Positions 12,259 to 25,031 are shown, counted from the stretch's first letter. The stretch: 64,000 bases of DNA from Lunularia cruciata (GCA_948567375.1 OX419761.1:37548243-37612242); one strand, 5' to 3'. A program made the numbers and translations. The notes: generated from the sequence alone by a model not told the origin.

Positions 12259-14119
12259 CAAGGTAATCTTCTGCAATTTTCTTTTGAATTTCTCTATATT
12301 ATAATTTACTAAAATTCCAAACATACAGACTTTCAAACATACTTTATTTATCAACAAAGTGTATTCTTTGTAGAAGATGGGATATCCTACTTTCAAGATA
12401 AATGTTTCTATTATGTTATCTTTTAGTGAACCCATGTACATACAAGTCATGGTATCCAAAATACATAGAGATACTTCTCCATACCAAACATTTAAGAGAG
12501 ATTGGCAGGGATTCTAGAGGGAAATAGTATTAAGATTTACATTGTGTTATAGTATACGAGGAGAAAGTCTACACCTTTTCAAGCTTGAGGAACTACATGG
12601 AATATAAAAGCAGATCAGAATTTGAAGGTGGTTTTTGGCCAAGAATAAAGCATGGTCCTAAAGTAAAGAATATGTCAAGCATAAGAGAAGCTTCTATGGT
12701 TTCTAAGTCCTAAGATATGTGTGCTTGTGAGCTTGCTAAAGGACTTGAAAAACTTTGAACTTTTTTATTGGTCTTGCAAGTGTACAATTAAATCTGTGCG
12801 ATTTATGTCTTTGCAGGATATTGTTTAGATTATGAAGCTCATCATTAAAACTTTCATATGAAAGATTATGTGTGGTATATAAGAGCACCTGGTCCTATAA
12901 ATAGGGAAAAGCCTATTATGGGGCTTGAGAGACTATACGGAGAGCCAGTGTAGTACCTCTCTTGTATCCTTGTCCGACAGTCTCTGGGACTACAGTTTGT
13001 AGACCCAGAGTGGATAGTCTCTAGGTTCCAAGTGGAAAATGCGTCATGCGCTGGTGCTTCATAAATGTAAGATATACACTTTCTTTTGTACAAAAAGACA
13101 AATTTTGAGAAAGAATACTTCATATGATGACAGGTCAAGTCACAAGTAGACAAATGGAAACATTTGTATGTTCTTTTTGAAATGTAGAGTCGAAAGGATT
13201 CAAAGTAAGCATTTAAAGATAGTCAAAAAGTACCTTGACAAGTAGAAAAAAAAGAGGAAAGAAATTCATCTGGTTTGATGGATTATCTTTGAAGAGAAAG
13301 GACGACCGTGCAGAAAAAATTAAGGATGAGAAGATCCCATCAAGCCGTAAAGTATAGAGTATCTTTTGGGATATACAACGCTAAAAGTAACTAAAAATAG
13401 AAAAATCCCTTTTGGTGCATAGTTGAATATGTTAAATTAAAAATAATAATTCTTGATTCATGTGAAGACCTTCAAGTTGAACTATCTCCCCACCTTTGGG
13501 AGATTCAGAGTTGGAGATATGAGCTCTTTAACTTGAGCCAAAGTATACCCTTCTCCAGCAACCTTATTGCAGATGACTTTGGTGATACCTTAGTTGCCAC
13601 TATACAAGTGGCGGACACCTTGAAGAAATGATCTTCACAAGGGATAAGAATGAAAACTTTGAGAGGTTTGTACATGCTTTCAAAACACTTCTTTATTCTA
13701 TTTTCCTATAACATTTGTAATAATCCTCTAGAGGATACGTTAAATGTAATGTGTGAAGAAGTGTAATATAAAATTATTCACACAGTTATATTAGACTTTA
13801 TAACAGCCACTTGAACAAATGCGGGACTTCCAGTATTTTTAGCATAAGATCTTGAACTTGAGTAGAAACATTTTGGTTGATAGAAGAAGATGTCCGAGAT
13901 TGAATTCCAGATTTGTGCGTCAAATATCGTATGCAATACAGTCGACTTGGAAAATTGTCTTGCTTGGCCATAATTTTATAACTAACAACTTGGCCATGGT
14001 TGGAGTCTACAATCATAACCCTATATTAGACAATCATGGATTAGTTCAAGATAAAAGGTTTAATCTTGAAGTTCCAAGAAGACTTGCAATTGTAAGACTG
14101 ATATCTCCACATCAATTTA

Positions 14120-15670
14120 TAATATTTCTACCCCTCCCGCTAATAATTCTGAGTCGCCCGCTAAACAGGAGAGTTCTAAATTAGGTGACGAAGTTATAGG
14201 TCACGTGGGCATCCATCCATTGGTGGGTCGGAAATTCTATAGCAGTTGTGGAAGCCTCCGCTTCGGACCCTATTTTCTATGCTCATCACGCGAACCTCGA
14301 CAGGCTGTGGGACCTGGTGTGTACAAGTTACCCGGTGGAGAACGAGTTGATAACTCGGACCCAGATTATAATCTTTTGTCTCACCCTTGATGGGTCTCCA
14401 CATCCTTTATGTTTTCTACGCGGTTGTCGCCTTCTCGTGATTATCTAGAGCCGAATTTCTTTTCTACGATGAAACCGCGATTCCAAGAAGAGTTAAAGTG
14501 AAAGATGCTCAAAACAGGGAAGAATACTCGAGAAAGTGAACGATGCCGTGTGGATCAACTACAATCCAGCCACGAATTCTAGCACCCCTTCATCTCCAGG
14601 CTCATTCGGGCCGGTTGACGTTCATCTCCCGACAAGGTGGAACAGAGTGTGAGCTCACATAATTCTGTTCTATGCCTTGTGATCATAATCCATCCCGAGG
14701 GATTCCAGAATCAGATAAGCGACATTACCGTATGAATCGTGAGTGGAGAACCGAGGATGAGTTCTAAATAGTTTTTGGCGATTGACATAGGTTAGTCGTG
14801 AAATTGAAGAACGCACATTGCGTCGCAGGAGACTAATAGCCGAATCTGAGAAATAGATTCAAGATTCTTTAGCAATAAGTTATACACGTTACCAGGAGAC
14901 TTTATTAAATCAGAGGACCAGGGTGCAATTGGTTGATTCGTGAATAATGAATCAAGCTTAGCATCCTGTCACACGGTTGATTCGGTCTCGTATTCGGGGA
15001 TCGTTGAACGGGCAAATGGAAGGAGTTTGATCCGGGTCAGCGTTAGGTCTGCGTTTGTTTCTGAAAATGAATCGCAGTTTATGTTATGTACTGCATCGAA
15101 TGCTTCCTCACATCTTCGAGGCTCTTGTTAAATCAAAATTTCAGGAGTCTTATTCTCTACATTAGCTTTTCAGGGAGTGTCTAATTCATGACATCAGGTC
15201 ATAAGCAAAGTGGTGTTATCTGAGATGAGGTCATCACTAGGCTGAAGTTCCGCTCCATTCGAATGTGATAAGGAGGTAGGACATGCGAGCTACCTTAATC
15301 CTTACCTGAATTGACAATTGCAATAAATCACAGACGGTTCAGAGAAACATACGATCGTCAGCACGTCCCTCAATGGCACAACGCAGGGTGAAGGAAGTCG
15401 TGATATACCAAGTAAACGAGGTCCAGGGCACTTCCTTCGAGCTTCGAGTTCCAGCACCTGATTGAGCTCCTATACCAGATGCCTACTTCCAGGAGACACT
15501 TCATAATACACAGCCAAATTTAGGAAGGACGTGGAATCATCCCTTAATTTAGAATTTTCCAGTAGGGGAGTTCGGCGATATATTTAAGATTTATTATTAG
15601 AAATATTAGAAATATAATATAATTTTTAAATTTATTATAAATTACTTAAAATTTTAAATAAGAAAAGAAA
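14120..15670 (+). other. Copy 1-specific insert carrying the PPO relic
   Basis: Duplication copy 2 passes from its counterpart of 14100 almost directly to its counterpart of 15680 (near 31340-31380), so this block is an insertion in copy 1 or a deletion in copy 2. Apart from the polyphenol oxidase relic at 14186-14640, the remainder (14650-15600) holds short open frames only. One of these near 15400-15460 reads KEVVIYQVNEVQGTSFELRV and I could not assign it. Confidence 0.6.
14186..14640 (+). pseudogene. Polyphenol oxidase (tyrosinase family) fragment
   Basis: Frames joined across frameshifts give FYSS, then EASASDPIFYAHHANLDRLW (about 14250-14310). This is the CuB copper-binding signature of plant polyphenol oxidase, with its paired histidines and DRLW. 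Downstream, about 14452-14540 reads AEFLFYDETAIPRRVKVKD, the start of the plant-specific PPO1_DWL domain that follows the tyrosinase core. A 60 bp gap, an in-frame stop (REEYSRK then stop) and the lack of any CuA half mark it as a relic. Live enzymes oxidise phenols to quinones, usually in plastids or secretory compartments. It lies between the duplicated P450 flank and an unrecognised stretch. Confidence 0.75.
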
Positions 15671-15764
15671 TCAGGATCATAATATATTACTCGATCCTTA
15701 CAAGGTTAACTAAATTATGTAGTCCGTCAACCAACAGCAAAACACCTTGTATTCGTCAGCCTTT

Positions 15765-15968
15765 AGTAAAAGAACCTGCCAGATAAACAATCTAGGAGGG
15801 CCTTCATTAAGGGAAAATAATCTTTTATTAATGTTAAAGGTTTTGCAACTTAGCAATGCAAAGTATAGTAAAAGAACCTGCCAGATAAACAATCTAGGAG
15901 GGCCTTCATTAAGGGAAAATAATCTTTTATTAATGTTAAAGGTTTTGCAACTTAGCAATGCAAAGTAT
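15765..15968. repeat. Exact-looking two-unit tandem repeat, period 102 bp
   Basis: A unit starting AGTAAAAGAACCTGCCAG and ending TTAGCAATGCAAAGTAT (15765-15866) is followed immediately by a second copy (15867-15968) with no difference that I can see. Copy 2 of the segmental duplication has a single, shorter version at about 31463-31570. The near identity implies a very recent event. Confidence 0.9.
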
Positions 15969-16139
15969 ACTTTTGACGGGATGTAGGCGGGATAAATAAC
16001 CAATTTCGTTACTACTTTTAGTGAACTGTAGGATGTAGACGGGATCAATAACCAACTTCTTTTCTATTTTTAGTGAACTCTATAAAGAGATGAGGGGCTA
16101 GTAAATGAATGTGATACACCGTAAAACGATTTATGGTGT

Positions 16140-16352
16140 ATCATTTGCATTTTGTGTTTATTTATAAAAATTAGATATTATATTATTGATATTTAGTATT
16201 ACCATAGTGAAATAAATAATTGTCAAAAGAGATAAAATGACTCTTGGAGAGTTGTGGTGTCATTTGCATTTTGTGTTTATTTATAAAAATCAGATATTAT
16301 ATTATTGATGTTTAATATTACCATAGTGAAATAAATAATTGTCAGAAGAAAT
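16140..16352. repeat. Two-unit tandem repeat, period 119 bp
   Basis: CATTTGCATTTTGTGTTTAT ... GAAATAAATAATTGTCA occurs at 16142-16232 and again at 16261-16350 with few differences. Confidence 0.85.
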
Positions 16353-16971
16353 AAGAGGACTCCTTGAGAGTGTTGTTATATTTTTGGTGTGTGATTTTTA
16401 GAGTGTGATTTATGAAATTTTTTGATATTTTCAAAATACCATTATTAACTATTCAAATTCAAATTCACCATTTGCAAATGCGATGTTGTATGCAAATGCT
16501 CATGTTAATCATCTAAACCGGTGTGTTTTGTAGTTTGCATTGGTGTGATAATTCATTTATATAGATTAGTGTGGCTGGGGAGATAGTGTGAGTTATGGAA
16601 AATGATTCGCATTCACAGTAACCAATGGGTTTTGTAGTTTTACATTGTTGTGGTGATTCATCTACGTAGATTCATGTGACAAGGGAGATAGTGTGAGTTA
16701 TGGAAAATGATTTGTATCATGTTGCAATAACCAAGAAATTAATAGAAAATTGAAGAATTTTACTCCAAAAGAGCAACAAAAATTTAGAAAAAGAAAATCA
16801 AGAACCTAACTGCAATGTTTGCTGACGTTTGGATGTAAAATCAATGGGTGCTAATGAGAGACAACAAGTGGACTAACAATGGCAATGAGCGGCTACATGT
16901 GGCTAAGAGCAACAACAAGCATACTACAAGCCATGATGAGGAGCAACTAGCAACTCCGGGCCATTTAATTA

Positions 16972-17190
16972 TAAATTAACATATTACATAAGGCAGCAAC
17001 CAGCTTAGATCATATTCACCCTAAACTATACACTTTATTAACCCTAATATATAATTAATGCATTATGGTGTGATACCATATTATTAAATTAACACATTAC
17101 ATAAGGCATCAACCAGCTAGATCATATTCACCCTAAACTATACCCTTTATTAACCCTAATATGTAATTAATGCATTATGGTGTGATAACC
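16972..17190. repeat. Two-unit tandem repeat, period 113 bp
   Basis: A unit containing ACATAAGGCA, CAACCAGCT, CACCCTAAACTATA and TAATGCATTATGGTGTGATA occurs twice (about 16972-17084 and 17085-17190), nearly identical. Confidence 0.85.
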
Positions 17191-17492
17191 AAAAACTGCA
17201 TGTCCCTTATTTCTCCTAACCACCTCTTATGGAGTTTACTAATAATAAAGAACTTGAGACTCTTTCTTTCTTCTACCGGGCCGTACCATTCCAATTTAGT
17301 CCATGCTCAATAATAATCTATACGGAAATATACCCAACTTTGTAAAACTATTGCGGACACCCCTAGTATTAAGGGAATATAATCTCTTATTACTGCAATC
17401 TCTTATGATCTCTTTTGCAACTTAGCAGTAGTGAACAGACTATTGCATGCAGTACTGAACATGAAGACACGGTGATTCTCACTGTTTGAGAT

Positions 17493-19497
17493 CTAGATGG
17501 TCATACCCTCCTTGACATACACATGTGAGGGTAACCGAGGACGAATAAGAACTTGAAGTGGGCCCACTCTGGAGGCCGCAGGACCCTGTTTCTCTTCCAT
17601 TCCCAGCTCTTGGGGACTCATGGAATCTGGGAGAGAGATATCACAAGTGTGAAGAAGCTGGGCTAAAGCGTATTCTACTGTGATCAAGCCCAAGTTGTAC
17701 CCTGGACACATTCTTCTTCCAGAACCGAAAGGAAGTAGCTGAAAATGCTGACCTTTGGAATCAATGGAACTTCCCAAGAACCTGTCAGGATTGAAGTCTA
17801 ATGGGTTATCCCACACTCGAGGGTCCCTACCAATGGCGTAAACATTGACGAACACTCTCGTCTTCGCTGGAATATCATACCCCGCTGCTGTGGTGCTCAC
17901 ATCTGTAGAATGTGGTATCAACATCGGGACAACCGGGTGCAGCCGGAAGACCTCGTTCACCACGGCTTTGAGGTAGGGGAGGGCCGTAAGATCGTCCTCT
18001 TCCACTAGCCTTTTCTTCCCGACTACATCGTCGATTTCTTTCTGGGCTCTCTGTAGAACATGCGGATGTCGGAGGAGCTCGGACAACGCCCATGATACCG
18101 AACCTGAGCTGGTTGATGAAGACGCTATAATCACATCCTATCCAAATCAATACCCATAACAAAGTTAGTAATTGCATGCGGTATAAGCCTGCGCACCAGG
18201 TGCGCGTGCAAGTGTACATGTAACAGCTGAGACACTCATTGTAACAGATGGCAAATGTAGTTCTGTCGATTTAGAGCGGAATTATTCCATCCATACCATG
18301 TTTCGTACCTGAATAGCAGCTTTGATCAAGTCATCCGAAACAGGGTATTGCCCCTCTTCTTGCTTTGTCAAGAAGACATCCACAAAATCCTGCTCCGAAG
18401 GGCTTTTATATATGTGTCTACCATCTGCGTCGCGATGGTCAGCTAAGACACTGCTGTAGAATACGTCGAGGTTGCTCGCTAGTTTTCTGCAACGCGCTTT
18501 AGCTCTGAAATCCAAGAAACCCAAGGCCGGGAATAGGTCCCCAACCATAAAGAAACTTGTATCAGTGAGTAGTTCATGCATCAAAGACAGATATAGGTCA
18601 GCTCCATTTGTGACATCTTTACGTCTTGCACCATAAAATCTTTTCCGGAAGCAAAACTGAGTCGTTTGATTGAAAATCAACTCCGTAATCTTCTGATCGA
18701 TGTCCACGAACTCACCGCTTGAGCCTTCAGCCAAAATACTTTCGACTGAGTAAATAAGTTCTTCCCTCCTTATACTCTACACAGTTAAATCACACGAGTC
18801 TAAGTCAGTCTCAGATCGAATCATACAATGAAAATAAAATCTCAATTTGTGGAATTTTGCTTCAGAAGGAAGTGAGACTAAACTACACCTGCAGCGCCTT
18901 GCGGTTCTGAACCTCAATTTTTGCGTCTTGCGGCTCTCAACCTGAGATTTCTACATCGATATCGTTCCCAGTACAATCATGATGGAAATGATTGATACCT
19001 TAGACAAGAAAACGTGTTGATAGTACCTGAGCTTGTGCAAGTCGCTTGGCAGAAACAACTTCCGTAGAGATGGTTTTGCGCAAAAATCGCCATGTTTCAC
19101 CATTAGATACTGAGGTCGATTTACTTCCATAGGCCAACAGATCTCCCGCAATCATGTATGGGCGAGTAGAAAACTGATGATCTCAAGTTTGGAGAATCTC
19201 CCTCGCTGAATCAGGAGTTGACACAACTAATGCTGGAAATTGACCAATTTTCAGGAACATAATGTCTCCTTAAATTTTGGCCAGTTTTGCCAAGGACTGA
19301 TGAGGAAGGCCACTAAGCATATGCAAATTCCCAATCACGGGCAATTTTGGAGGACTAGGTGGAAGATGGAGAGTCTTATGGCCATTAAACATCCTGAAGA
19401 ACTGCTTGAAAATCAGAATTCCGATGACTGCGATCCATACCGTTCTGGATGAGAAGCTATTGAGTACGCTCCAGTCCCCGACATATGTTTCTCCCAT
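17493..19497 (-). pseudogene. Cytochrome P450, A-type, copy A (two nonsense codons)
   Basis: Three exons on the minus strand, 19497-19027, 18776-18309 and 18137-17493, with GT/AG ends and phase-0 joints, give a 527-codon frame, normal for a plant P450. Seen: N-terminal membrane helix (residues 19-35), proline hinge LPPSPPKLP, K-helix E-V-F-R (375-378), P-D-R-F (430-433) and haem loop FGSGRRMCPG with the cysteine at 457. Live enzymes are haem monooxygenases on the ER membrane. The frame has two stops in exon 1: codon 76 TAA where Y is expected before GDIMFLK, and codon 105 TGA where copy B has CGA. The I-helix reads ASSSTS, so the usual acidic residue is serine. Exons 2 and 3 are open. The assignment is firm for the family but not the substrate; it resembles CYP71-clan proteins. 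Confidence 0.9.
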
Positions 19498-19566
19498 TCT
19501 GCAGCTGGCTGAAGAGCTTTGTAAGAAGGAATTAAATCGATAAGAGCACCAGGTAAAATTTAAGCC

Positions 19567-19688
19567 TCATGCTCACAAGCAAATCCTGAAATGAGGCCTC
19601 TTGGGGGAACTGTAAGTTGTTCACATGTGTACTCATGGGCCACCAGTACTCATGCTCAAGCAAATCCTGAAATGAGGCCTCTTGGCCA
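19567..19688. repeat. Short direct repeat upstream of P450 copy A
   Basis: About 37 bp (CATGCTC..AAGCAAATCCTG ... GAGGCCTCTTGG) is present at 19567-19606 and again at 19650-19688. Copy B has one version near 33650-33685. Confidence 0.75.
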
Positions 19689-19938
19689 CTACTACTCATG
19701 CTCTTGGGTCCCTCCATAGCCACGTGAAAAGCCCGCCAGGCCAATGAATCGACGTGGTAAGAATGTTCTGACCAGACACTGCCTCCAAAAAGATGCATTT
19801 CTCATCATTTACACATCAAGAATTCTTGTGTATATAGAATTTACATGCAGCGCTTCTTATAAGCGAAGGAGTCAGCTTCCCATTACTCCAGTGGTTATTT
19901 GCTTTTACTTTTATTGGCGTCGAAACTTCTAGTACCAA

Positions 19939-19960
19939 AGTCAAAAGTCAAATACAATAT
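19939..19960 (-). promoter_or_regulatory. Possible W-box pair upstream of P450 copy A
   Basis: On the gene's strand two TTGACT cores lie 7 bp apart (19939-19944 and 19946-19951), next to a TATA-like CCTTTATATT at about 19955-19964, some 450 bp before the ATG. TTGAC[C/T] is the core bound by WRKY factors, typical of stress-induced plant genes. A third core is present in the copy B promoter. Regulation is inferred only. Confidence 0.35.
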
Positions 19961-20079
19961 AAAGGTTACACATACTTTTTTGGGGATGGGAAGTATAATA
20001 GTTTTCTTTCGAGTACAATTTCAGATATGATACAAATTCACCGGAAGCACTTGAGTTTATAGGAACTGATATTTCCCAA

Positions 20080-20790
20080 ATCCTTTTTTGATATTTCAAT
20101 ATCTCCTGCTAAGTTAAGTTGGGGAGTTTTAGATTAGCTGGGGTTCAAATATGGTTTTTGATATACCTACACTCCCAAATGCACCTACAGTTCCTAGCTC
20201 GTTTTCACCAAGGCGCCGAGATACAGCTAATGTGCGGCAGCATGTGGAGGTGTATGGAGGTGATGCACCCAGCATTCGAAGCGACTCCACCTTCTTGCGA
20301 TTGTTCAACTTACAATTCATTTCTGTTTACAAATGCAAAGTTAGAGTAAACCTGAAATTTATGCTCTGGTTACAAAATTGGAGTTGAAATTTAGCAAAGA
20401 ATACAAAATTGAGGTTGAAATTTTACCACAGAACACAGCTTGCGAAACAAGCTCTAACTTTGACCATAGATTTCAACTTTTTGCAATTGGCGAAGATTTC
20501 ATACTACGATTCGTTTATAAATATGGAATCATGGCAAACCTTAAACTTGTATTCTTGCTAGAAAATTGGGGTTAGGATCTACATATAACATAGTTCCTAA
20601 AAACATTTCATGCGTCTACTTTAGCCTCGATGCCTAATAATCCTTGTCCAAATATGGAAATTATATAGAAATATCAAAAAGCATAATTGAACATATGCTA
20701 ATTTAAAGTTACACAACTTGGCGAGAATATGGAAATATTTTTTTTCAGGAATATCGATTCTTTTAAAATATCTAGTTTCTACATTTGTCG
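20080..20790. other. Copy 1-specific 0.7 kb insert upstream of P450 A
   Basis: Copy 2 joins the CACCGGAAGC flank (34100) almost directly to the ACGAA..GGTAACCAGG flank (34165-34210). Copy 1 has about 0.7 kb between the same flanks. An open frame at 20151-20387 starts MVFDIPTLPNAPTVPSSFSP and is relatively GC-rich, but its later part is repetitive AT-rich sequence. No family was recognised. It could be a captured gene piece in a non-autonomous element. Confidence 0.45.
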
Positions 20791-21589
20791 CGTCAAACGA
20801 AAGAGGGACAAATTAAATCACTTAGTAACCAGGTTAGTGGTAACTAAGTTTTGTTCAAAATCTTATCTGAATACCCTGATCGAAAGGCCCCTCGGTTTAT
20901 ATTCTGAAATTTAAATCACTTAATTTTATTTCAAAAATTCATTCAAAGAACGTGAATTACTGTTATTATGGTTGACATGGGCTCCAAAAATAGAGACAGG
21001 TTACATGCAGATGAACTTTCCTAAATCCGGTTGTCAGGCTCTAAAACCCAACAAAACGGGCAGTTGACTTAGTTTTGGGAAAATGCCATCTCAATGTCAT
21101 CCCCGATACCTGAGGAAAAGACGGAATCTCAAAACCCGACCATACCGTCGTCATCATGAAACTCGAAATTAAAGGTCTGTTCCCCATTTAGCGCTCAACT
21201 AATAAAGACATCACGGATTCCAAAACAAAACACTTGCTTTTCCCATAGTCATAAAGATGGCTTAGTCTCATCTCAAGCGCAGATTAATATTCTTCACTTC
21301 TCCACCTCTAATATCCTAAGTTGAACTCGTTCGATTCAATGATAGAGTAAAGTACTCTCACATCCATCCACGATTTAAAGTGCAAATCGGCAACTTTCCA
21401 TATATGATGATTGAGCTCTGGGGCCGGAAATTTATGTAGATTTGGAATAATAATTCTGAAGGTTGATAGAGTGTCACACACGCTATTATTCCTATTGGCT
21501 AGTGCTAGTAGTAAAAACTAAGTTTTTAGTTAGCATATGGTGAAGAGAGACTATTCTAGTTGTTCATATTTTTCCTCCAAATATACATA

Positions 21590-21640
21590 TAAATAAATAA
21601 ATATATATATATATATATATGGATATATATATATAAAAGA
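21590..21640. repeat. AT microsatellite
   Basis: Runs of (AAAT)n and (AT)n, including a long uninterrupted AT stretch near 21600-21620. Confidence 0.9.
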
Positions 21641-21790
21641 GCAAGATTGAGTTTATTTGGAGTAAGTTGACTTTCATAACCCATTCTTCGGTGAACTTTG
21701 GTGTCTTCACTTCTTCTGTCTGCCTTGTAAATATGGTATCAGTGCAGAAGAGAGAACGTGTGAGTCTTTCAGTTTGTGAAAGGGTCTAGA

Positions 21791-24700
21791 ATGATAAGAA
21801 GTAATCTGATCTACATTGTGAGTATTAAATTGATATGTTTAATGAAAGCAGCAATTAATGGCGTTTAAGAAAGACAATTAAGCATCATTGACTGTGTTTA
21901 TCACATTTATGGTTTGATTCGTCGGTTCGTTGAGCTAGTTTCAATGTTAGGCTTTAAAGAGATAGGGTCCAAGATGACGGTAGTGATGTTGTCACTCAAG
22001 ATTAGATGATGTGTTCCGAGAGAGGTTGTGGCAAAGGTAGAAGAAGTGGAGACCCATTTTATGAAGGTCCTATTCGCAGATGTCAATTCTCGTAAAGGTG
22101 TCAAATATCACAAAGCGATTTTACAATGGACAAGTAATGCAACTAGTACCACTCATTATGAGAAGACTTGTTTTAAAAAACAAACTAAGATTCAATTCCA
22201 AAAATATCCTCAAGCAAATGATGCGCACAGAGAGTTTTATTCCACAGATCATCTACTAGTGAGGACTCACACAATTGTATTGATAAGACTTGTTTTAAGA
22301 AGCAAATCAAGATTCAATCCCAAAAACATCCTCAAGAAAATGATACGGACAAGAACTTTTACTCCTCAAATCATCTACTAGTGAGGACTCACACGATTGT
22401 ATTGATGGCCAAGAGTGAAGCGGAATATACTAGAATAAATGATGATACTAAACATACTATCACTCATATGTATTACCCCATTCTGAATTCTATAGATCAA
22501 TTTTAGTGGTTTACAAGTTCAGATGCCTACAATCACCACCCCTTTATATTGGCCAAATTATTGAGAAGGATTTTCAGGTTTAATTTAACCAAGATGCTAC
22601 TTTTTTACAAGTATAAGAAATATACAAATTTGGATGATATTTAAGCTAATATTTAAGATCCACAATAGTAAAATTAAAATGATATTTTTATTCATGGCTT
22701 GATTGCACTTTCAGATTTTGAGATGTGACATAAAAGAATAGGTCACATGAGCCTTATCAATTGAAGATACTACCTACTTCAGATTTAGTTCCAAGTCTTC
22801 CAGCATTCTTAGATCCTTTTCCTTAGGGGGTTGTGAGGCTGTCAATTCAGTAAAAAAACAAGCTTGATAATATTTCAAGGATCACACTATAAGTGTGATC
22901 GTATTAAAACAAGTACCGTCGTGAAAGTACCAAGTTGTTAATAATGGTACACACTGTATGGAGTGCTTTAGAAATGAATTTGTAGGTTACTAATATTTTG
23001 TCTTATTTATGATGAAATTTCAAGATTTACATGGATGTTCTTTCTAAGAGCAAAATCAAATGTACTTTTAGTCCTCCAAATATTCAAGCTACTTGTGGAG
23101 AAGTATGGTCATAGTATCTTGAGTCTAAGTTGTAATGGAGGATAATAATTCATTTAAATATTTTGATGCTTTTCTACATAAGCAAGGTATCAAGTGGAAA
23201 GCCATTTGCAGCTAAACACCTCAACACAATGGAGTTATTGAGCAAAAGAACTGACATATTGCAATAGATGCAAGAGCCATGCTCTACACAAAAGTAATGC
23301 CCAAGTGCTATTGTGCAAAAACAGTAAGTATGCAATTTAATTGATAACTTATTTCCTACCAAAGTGGTGCATAAAATGATACATTTTCAAGCTCTTAAAT
23401 GTAAAAAGCTTAATTTATCAAGTCTGAAGGTTTTTGTTGTATTTTCTTTGTTCACATTCTTAAGGAGAAGAGGCAAAAGGTAGATCCTCAAGCAAAAAAT
23501 GTATCTTTCTTTGATATGCCTCAAATTCCAAAATAATATATGTGTTATAATACTGATTAAATTTATTATTATTATTATATATAGATGTTGCATCTGAGGA
23601 GTTATAATGTTAGCATCTGGCTCCTACAAGTTGGACATATGATTTACCACTTATACCGTCTATATTTTCCAACTAGTATGTCTATTCCGTATGGTAGTCT
23701 TCAAGTTCCACATCTGTTTCTATTGAGCAATCTAATGTACTCATCTATTTATAAATCCTTGGTCAGAACAGATTGTTGAGAATCCTTTAGTCCAAGTCTC
23801 TAAATCAGTAGAAAATTTACTCTCTACATTGTCCATTTATAATTCCAGTCCTTTAATAAGAAAATGGTCAATCACTACATAGAACATTCCAAATTCCTTA
23901 GATGCAGCTACAGGTAATGCTTCTGAACTTGAATCTTTGCATCAAACAAACCTTTAATCACAGAAATGATCAATCAATTACATAGAACATTCCAAATCCT
24001 TTAGATGCAGCTACAGGGAATGCTTCTCAATTTGAACCCGTTGCCTCAACAAAGGACCAGTTCATGGGTCAAATATCCCATTAGATGCTTTTAATTTGAA
24101 CATTTTTATCCCAACAGGCTATCCAATAACAAGAACCCAATTGTCTTAAGGAGGTGATGTATCATAAAAGATTGAGTGCAAGCCATAGAGCTTGACTATG
24201 ACTATCTCAAAAACAAGGATAAGAGTTGGTGGATTTATCTCCCTAGAAGAAGACAATGCGCTAAAAATTAGAATTTAAAGATTAAGAGAAATTCTGATAG
24301 TTTAGTGAGGAATGCAAACTAAGACTTATGGCAAACGGTTGTTCACAACAATATATAATCATTTTTTATGAAACATTCAGCCTTGTTGCAAAGATGTCTT
24401 CAATTTGTGTTCTTGCAATATTGGACACCTTAAATAAATAGAAGTTCTATCAGATGGAGTTGAATAATGCTACATGATGATCAGAGGAGTGCTCCATGAT
24501 CCAACCATCTGGATATGAAGATCCAAGATATTAAAACAAAACTGTTTTATTAAAAAAATCTCTTTATTAGCTTACACAAGCTTCTATAGCTTAGAATACC
24601 AAGGATAAATTTCTCTATCTTATCTATTGGGTTTCAGGTTTGCCATTTGAATTATTTTCTATACTAACTACAAAAGTAAGTGACAAAATGGTTTTATTGA

Positions 24701-25031
24701 CTATTTATGTTGATGACCTGATCATCACCTGTAGCAATTATTGAGCTCTCAGTGTGCAAGTTGAGAGATTCTTTGAAAAGAAAGTTCTACATGAATAACT
24801 TGGGGGAACATAAATAATTATTGGGTATTTATCCAAGATGGAATATAACCTTTGATTATCATAATATCAATATTATTTTGACATATTGGAAAAATTTAGT
24901 ATGATTGTATGTAAGCTTTACTCTTCTCCCAACTTTAGCTAAGATGCCAAAGATGGTGACTTCTCGGTTGATCTTACTATGGATAGATAGATTATCAAAA
25001 GTCTCACTTATTTAACGTTTCCTATGATACG
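21791..25031 (+). mobile_element. Degenerate Ty1/copia element inserted in duplication copy 1
   Basis: Copia domains occur in the order expected of Ty1/copia on the plus strand: a degraded knuckle-like CFKKQ area near 22165, GAG-pre-integrase (HKRIGHMSLIN, about 22730-22765), and an integrase core tail (FDAFLHKQGIKWK, TPQHNGVIEQKN, about 23160-23260). RT follows (LLTIYVDDLIITCSNY, catalytic YVDD at 24706-24717). Stops are frequent everywhere. No intact LTRs were seen. At the matching site in copy 2 (35143-35160) the flanks GGGTCTAGA and TCTAAGCTATTTTG are joined directly, which marks the insert limits to within a few bases. Confidence 0.8.
22165..22408. repeat. Two-unit tandem repeat, period 122 bp
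   Basis: GACTTGTTTTAA.A..CAAA ... CATCTACTAGTGAGGACTCA occurs at 22165-22286 and 22287-22408 with moderate divergence, inside the copia relic. Confidence 0.85.

Larger units (their letters stand above)
15969..17380. other. Copy 1-specific insert with nested repeats
   Basis: This 1.4 kb interval interrupts the DNA downstream of the P450 gene relative to copy 2, which passes straight from the TTTTGCAACTTAG block to the gene end. It contains two more two-unit tandem repeats and no coding potential. TTGCAACTTAGCA sequence occurs on both sides. It may be a decayed non-autonomous transposon, but no terminal inverted repeats were established. Confidence 0.5.

Noticed and set aside
15710..16048. 112-codon minus-strand frame with repeated peptide
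   Set aside because: The frame exists only because the 102 bp repeat is a multiple of three. It covers P450 downstream DNA and has no recognisable domain.
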